The notes beneath the pieces were generated by a model. It did not search any database. It was given only the letters and a program-made list of their open reading frames with translations, and was not told the origin of the DNA. A DNA stretch of 25,332 nucleotides, taken from contig DFIB01000223.1 in the NCBI GenBank assembly GCA_002371375.1, positions 1-25,332 on the forward strand, in the 5' to 3' direction. Origin of the DNA: Mageeibacillus sp. UBA3708. GTDB taxonomy: Bacteria; Bacillota; Clostridia; Saccharofermentanales; Saccharofermentanaceae. Below are positions 21,844 through 25,332 of this stretch, piece by piece; the stretch's first letter is position 1, and each line of letters begins with the position of its first letter. Both the position numbers and the translations under genes were made by a program.

Positions 21844-22851
21844 TTACATCATTCCGTTCTTCACCAGCCTGACAACGCAAGCTTCGATAAATCGTGCCAC
21901 CTCACGTTCGTATGTAGCCGTGGCTTTATCATATCCTTCCATGTGCCCTGCATGCTCCACCATGACCATTCTTTTTTGGCATCTCAGTGCATCGAAGATA
22001 TTCACCTGCATTCCGGGGGGACATACATTGTCCTCTCCGCACTGGAATATCAGAACCGGTATCTTGATCTTATATGCGTCAGAGACACAGTCACTTTTCA
22101 TTATGTCAAGATTAAGCCTCTTGAGCGCCAGCTGTCTCACGCGTCTGAGGTATGCGGTGCAGTCGCGCTTGAAATGTTTCCTGCTGCTGACTTCGAGAAC
22201 GTTGAGAAGCTTGTCTCCGGGGCAGTCGGCGATCAGACCGCATACGTTGGGATCGAGTGTTTTCTGTTGTGCGGCAAGCAGGCATGTTACAGCACCCATT
22301 GAACGGCCCATAAGATATATCCTTGCACCGCCACCGGCACGCTGCTTCATAAACTTGATCCAGTACTCGAGATCGACGCTCTCATACAAACCGTATGTGC
22401 AGATCTTACCGCCGCTCATGTGATGGGCTCTCTGGTGAATGATAAGGACATGGCACTGCATCTTGCTCATGAGCATTTTTGCGTAGCATGCCATGTTGGC
22501 CGGATGTTCATTGTAACCGTGGACAAGGATCACGCAGTTGCGCGTCGATCTGTCTGCGGACGGCCTGTAGTAACCGCACAGAGGGGTTCCGTCAAACGAC
22601 TTTATCCTGACATTTACAAATTCTAGTCTGTTCGTGTAGAACCATGCAAGTCCCCTGCCGAATATCGTTGACTGGTCTATCTTTGTAGGAGATCTGTCAA
22701 CAGCCGGGATCGGCTTGCGCCTGTCAAATATCTTATGGTAGAGGCGTTCGGTAACATTCAAAAAGATGAAGATATACAGTCCTGCACCAAGAATGATGAA
22801 TACCACGACTGCTATCACTATCCATGCAGTAAGACTAATCTCGAGTGCCAT
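21844..22851 (-). CDS. Membrane-anchored alpha/beta hydrolase
   Basis: The 335-residue protein has an N-terminal membrane helix (about 7-31) followed by an alpha/beta-hydrolase domain. The likely catalytic set is complete: oxyanion HG at 111-112, nucleophile Ser184 in GRSMG, Asp274 in CGEDNVCPP and His303 in HAGHMEG. It resembles the serine-aminopeptidase/esterase-type hydrolases (Hydrolase_4) found in Gram-positive bacteria; the substrate is unknown. The start at 22849-22851 is chosen because the ATG overlaps the stop of the M24 peptidase gene by one base (TGATG) and GGAGGT lies 12 bases upstream. A longer reading frame upstream would run through that gene and is rejected. Confidence 0.88.
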   Translation of the reverse strand: MALEISLTAWIVIAVVVFIILGAGLYIFIFLNVTERLYHKIFDRRKPIPAVDRSPTKIDQSTIFGRGLAWFYTNRLEFVNVRIKSFDGTPLCGYYRPSADRSTRNCVILVHGYNEHPANMACYAKMLMSKMQCHVLIIHQRAHHMSGGKICTYGLYESVDLEYWIKFMKQRAGGGARIYLMGRSMGAVTCLLAAQQKTLDPNVCGLIADCPGDKLLNVLEVSSRKHFKRDCTAYLRRVRQLALKRLNLDIMKSDCVSDAYKIKIPVLIFQCGEDNVCPPGMQVNIFDALRCQKRMVMVEHAGHMEGYDKATATYEREVARFIEACVVRLVKNGMM

Positions 22852-24116
22852 CAACAGAAAACCACCTCCGGGATATCTCCTTTGTTGCCGCTGCTCAGAA
22901 GTTCGCACCCGTCCGCGGTAATCATCACATCATCCTCTATCCTGAAGCCTACTCCCCACTCCGGGATGTAAACACCGGGTTCCACTGCAAGACAATACCC
23001 TGCCTCGAAAGGCATATCCCTGTAATCCTTGGGCAGCGAATTGGACAGATCATGTACATCAAGTCCCAGATGATGTGACGTGTTATGCCAGTAGTATTTA
23101 TGCGCCGCTACGGAAACCTCATCACCATCCTGTATAAGGCCATGCTCCTTGAGGAATTCATAAGTAATATTATGCATCAACTTGTTCAATCCGTTAAAAG
23201 TCAATCCCGGCTTGATATTCTCAAAACAAGCCCTCCTCAGGTCGCTTATCAGATCGAGCAGGACGATTCTCTTATCATCTTCATCCGTCCCGTAACCGAC
23301 AAAAAACACACGTGAGATGTCACCGCAGTATCCGTTAAATCTTGCACCTGCATCTATCTGAACAAAACTGCCGTCTGCTATAACACCGTCCCCATCCTTC
23401 TCAGGAGTATCGTGGTGAAGATAAAACGCATTCCTGCCGGAAGAAACTATAGTCGCAAAAGCAAATATCTCAGATCCCCGTCTTCTCATCTCGTACTCAA
23501 GCCGGGCATGGATATCGGACTCGGTAATTCCGGGAACGATCATCTCGCGGACCGCCTCAATAGCCTCCTCCGTAATCGATGCCGCCTTCCTTATCATGTC
23601 AGCCTCGATCGCACTCTTGTGAAGCCTCATTGCTGTCAGGATATCCTTGATATCAAGGATGTCGTCATTCGTTCTGATGCTGCCAGCCTGTTTCCTCATC
23701 TTGCGCGGCTGATTCATGATCGATGACCCGTCGAAAGCAGGTCTCAGCGAAGGATCCTTCAGCAATGCATAGGATTCCTCCTCTATCTCGTCGATTGCCT
23801 TGATATCCGATATATCTATCCCGCTGATGTCCGACAATTCCCTGAAGTCGGGGCGCTTGCCGTGCCAGCGTTCCTCATGTTCGTCGTGCGGGAAAGCGAA
23901 GAGTCTTTGTGAGCATACTCCATCCTTTTTGACAAGGATAAGTGCCAGACCCGGCAGTTCAAGACCTGTGAGATAATAGAAATTCCTGTCAACGAGGAAA
24001 CGGTAATCGTCGTCCTGACTCATCTGCTTCGGCTCGCCGGCATAGATAAACGCGGCCGTCCCTTCGGGAAGCCTGTCGAGCAATCTGCGCCTGTTGTCCC
24101 TAAATAACTCTACCAC
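22851..24116 (-). CDS. Xaa-Pro aminopeptidase family protein (M24B)
   Basis: The 421-residue protein has an N-terminal creatinase/aminopeptidase-P-like domain (about 1-165) and a C-terminal pita-bread metal domain. The five metal ligands are all present: Asp255 and Asp266 (QIDAGARFNGYCGD), His348 (TSHHLGLDVHD), Glu379 (LAVEPGVY) and Glu394 (FRIEDD). It is expected to remove an N-terminal residue ahead of proline, using two Mn/Co-type metal ions in the cytoplasm. Translation starts at a GTG (24114-24116) that lies within the last codons of the acyltransferase gene, a 7-base overlap. It is followed with a one-base overlap by the alpha/beta hydrolase gene, so the three are an operon. Confidence 0.93.
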   Translation of the reverse strand: MVELFRDNRRRLLDRLPEGTAAFIYAGEPKQMSQDDDYRFLVDRNFYYLTGLELPGLALILVKKDGVCSQRLFAFPHDEHEERWHGKRPDFRELSDISGIDISDIKAIDEIEEESYALLKDPSLRPAFDGSSIMNQPRKMRKQAGSIRTNDDILDIKDILTAMRLHKSAIEADMIRKAASITEEAIEAVREMIVPGITESDIHARLEYEMRRRGSEIFAFATIVSSGRNAFYLHHDTPEKDGDGVIADGSFVQIDAGARFNGYCGDISRVFFVGYGTDEDDKRIVLLDLISDLRRACFENIKPGLTFNGLNKLMHNITYEFLKEHGLIQDGDEVSVAAHKYYWHNTSHHLGLDVHDLSNSLPKDYRDMPFEAGYCLAVEPGVYIPEWGVGFRIEDDVMITADGCELLSSGNKGDIPEVVFC

Positions 24117-24766
24117 TGCTTGACACCGTCCGAACGGACATTATATTCGTCGAACAGTATCGTGTTATTGATGTAATTGAGCGTCGCTCCGGGGCTCCTT
24201 CTGATGAGTCCGGGATTACCGATGACGATAGAGCCGTCCGGTACGTCAAAATTAACATATGCTCCGGGTGCTATAAGCACGTTATTACCGATATTGATAT
24301 TGCCGACGATGATGGCGTTGGCGCCGATCCAGACGTAGTTGCCGATCGTGGGCGAGCCCTTGCGCTTGCCTCTGAACTGTGTACCGATGACTACTCCCGT
24401 TGATACGTTAACGTTGTGTCCGATAACGCTCTTGGGATGGATGATCACGCGCCCGAAATGCGCCAGATAGAATCCCTTGCCGATATTCGTGTCATAAGGG
24501 ATCTGGATGTGGTACTTCCTCGACAGTCTGTCAAGCCAGAAATTATTGATCCTGAACAGGACCTGATAATACTTGTGACGCCACCCGTCATAACGCGAGA
24601 TCTGGTCATAGTAGTAGCGCGTGCGCCTGAATGCGCTGATATAACTGAACTCAGGACTCGATCGAAGCTCATCGATATAAGTCCTGTATATATTCTTGAA
24701 TCTGCGGGCATTACCCGTATATCTGAACAGATCGGAATAAACAATGTCTTTTAATTCGTCGTTCAT
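24110..24766 (-). CDS. Serine acetyltransferase-like hexapeptide acyltransferase
   Basis: The 218-residue protein has a helical N-terminal part (1-85) and a left-handed beta-helix of hexapeptide repeats (about 93-185), for example VIGHNVNVSTGVVIG and IGNYVWIGANAIIVG. LAHFGRVIIHP at 101-111 resembles the active-site strand of serine acetyltransferases, with His103 as candidate catalytic base. The length and N-terminal DLFRYTG resemble CysE-like enzymes in clostridia. The alternative is a sugar O-acetyltransferase for surface polysaccharide; no cysK or polysaccharide genes are adjacent to decide it. GGAGGT stands 6 bases before the ATG at 24764-24766. It is the first gene of the three-gene operon. 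Confidence 0.85.
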   Translation of the reverse strand: MNDELKDIVYSDLFRYTGNARRFKNIYRTYIDELRSSPEFSYISAFRRTRYYYDQISRYDGWRHKYYQVLFRINNFWLDRLSRKYHIQIPYDTNIGKGFYLAHFGRVIIHPKSVIGHNVNVSTGVVIGTQFRGKRKGSPTIGNYVWIGANAIIVGNINIGNNVLIAPGAYVNFDVPDGSIVIGNPGLIRRSPGATLNYINNTILFDEYNVRSDGVKQW

Positions 24767-24792
24767 CCGTAACCTCCAACAATTCTAAAACC

Positions 24793-24821
24793 ATTGTATA
24801 ACTCTTATCAAAATAACTCAA
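24793..24821 (-). promoter_or_regulatory. Promoter of the acyltransferase-M24-hydrolase operon
   Basis: On the minus strand TTGAGT (24821-24816) and TACAAT (24798-24793) are separated by 17 bases, 26 bases before the ATG. Confidence 0.65.
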
Positions 24822-24836
24822 TACGGCAAAACAACT

Positions 24837-24874
24837 ATTTAACATTGTTAAATCAGCCATTTTTGCCATATAAT
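24837..24874 (+). promoter_or_regulatory. Galactokinase promoter with overlapping operator-like palindrome
   Basis: TTGTTA at 24845-24850 and TATAAT at 24869-24874 are 18 bases apart. The -35 box lies inside a perfect 7-3-7 palindrome, ATTTAAC-ATT-GTTAAAT, at 24837-24853, a likely site for a sugar-responsive repressor. Confidence 0.65.
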
Positions 24875-24905
24875 AGTCATATCATAAAATTTGCAGGAGT
24901 CTGAC

Positions 24906-25332
24906 ATGAACACCATTTCCGTATTGACAGATAAACTGTCAGGACACAACCTGGACAGCCGTCTTCTTGATATTTGCAGGGACGCAGAGCGTTTGGATCA
25001 CGAACGTTCCAGATATATAGGAGCTCTGAAGAAATTTGCGGATACTTTCGGGGACAAAGAAGCAGCAGTCTTCAGCGCGCCGGGCAGGTCGGAGATATCC
25101 GGTAATCACACGGATCACCAGCACGGCAGAGTGCTCGCCTGCTCCATTAACCGCGATGCGATTGCCGTTGCCTCCTACAGGGACGACAGATTCGTACAGG
25201 TGATGTCGGGAGACTCCGGTATCATCAGGATCGACACGGATGACCTTGAGATCGACACCGGTGACTACGGCACCACAAGATCACTGATAAGGGGTGTTCT
25301 CAGAGGTATTGCCGACAGAGGATACAAAACAG
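24906..25332 (+). CDS. galK: Galactokinase (N-terminal part only)
   Basis: The frame starts at ATG 24906 with AGGAG at 24895-24899 and is open to the right edge (142 full codons). The segment APGRSEISGNHTDHQHGRV matches the galactokinase signature of the GHMP family, in the variant form (EISGNHTDH) common in clostridia, where most others have NLIGEHTDY. The ~55-residue helical lead before it is usual for this clostridial subgroup. The ATP-binding glycine loop and the rest of the protein lie beyond the window. The enzyme would phosphorylate galactose to galactose-1-phosphate at the entry of the Leloir pathway. It is divergent from the acyltransferase operon. Confidence 0.92.
   Translation, partial: MNTISVLTDKLSGHNLDSRLLDICRDAERLDHERSRYIGALKKFADTFGDKEAAVFSAPGRSEISGNHTDHQHGRVLACSINRDAIAVASYRDDRFVQVMSGDSGIIRIDTDDLEIDTGDYGTTRSLIRGVLRGIADRGYKT

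Noticed and set aside
22852..22908. Longer N-terminus for the alpha/beta hydrolase
   Set aside because: It would lie wholly within the M24 peptidase gene; the ATG overlapping that stop has a ribosome site.

Overview
The window looks like a chromosomal segment of a Gram-positive anaerobe of the class Clostridia (Bacillota), probably a plant-fibre degrader from a gut or rumen setting. The reasons are the strong AGGAGG-type ribosome sites, the lipoprotein signals, a GH1 and a GH5 glycoside hydrolase, the GH5 enzyme carrying choline-binding-like cell-wall repeats, long-form HPF, a two-domain PPK2, and a clostridial-type galactokinase start. The genus cannot be fixed from the sequence alone. There are no tRNA or rRNA genes, no recognisable transposase or phage genes, and no CRISPR array.

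Layout. (1) 1-3286, plus strand: the end of a GH1 beta-glucosidase, a secreted GH5 endoglucanase with wall-binding repeats, and an L,D-transpeptidase lipoprotein, apparently one operon for cellulose/beta-glucan use and cell-wall work. (2) 3593-6674, minus strand: a Na/Pi cotransporter with a PhoU-like tail, and a glycerate kinase. A divergent EamA transporter follows at 6741. (3) 13060 back to 7627, minus strand: a compact six-gene run of phosphate acetyltransferase, zinc-ribbon protein, two-helix membrane protein, paralogous zinc-ribbon protein, polyphosphate:AMP phosphotransferase and NhaC antiporter. (4) 13061-14018: no gene; a strict 64-bp tandem array of hairpins running into a copy of a dispersed inverted-repeat element. 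(5) 14019-16048, plus strand: three almost touching genes for a Sel1/TPR-like protein, a protein with a J-domain-like HPD segment, and a stand-alone HIRAN-domain protein. This is the best candidate here for an undescribed system. (6) hpf on the minus strand and a CDF metal exporter on the plus strand that looks leaderless. (7) 21101 back to 18012, minus strand: a TPP riboswitch with promoter and terminator, then thiamine-binding protein, permease, substrate-binding lipoprotein and ATPase, i.e. a thiamine-precursor uptake operon. (8) 21102-21843: no gene; two more dispersed-element copies flank a cluster of GCGGAA palindromes. (9) 24766 back to 21844: SAT-like acyltransferase, M24 peptidase and membrane-anchored alpha/beta hydrolase with overlapping ends. 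(10) A divergent galactokinase begins at 24906 and runs off the window.

Functionally, much of the window is sugar polymer breakdown (GH1, GH5, GalK), phosphate and energy handling (Na/Pi carrier, Pta, polyP:AMP phosphotransferase), ion export, thiamine supply and ribosome hibernation. The unusual part is the density of structured non-coding repeats in the gene-free gaps and two small unknown gene cassettes. All assignments come from reading the sequence by eye; no database search or folding program was run.
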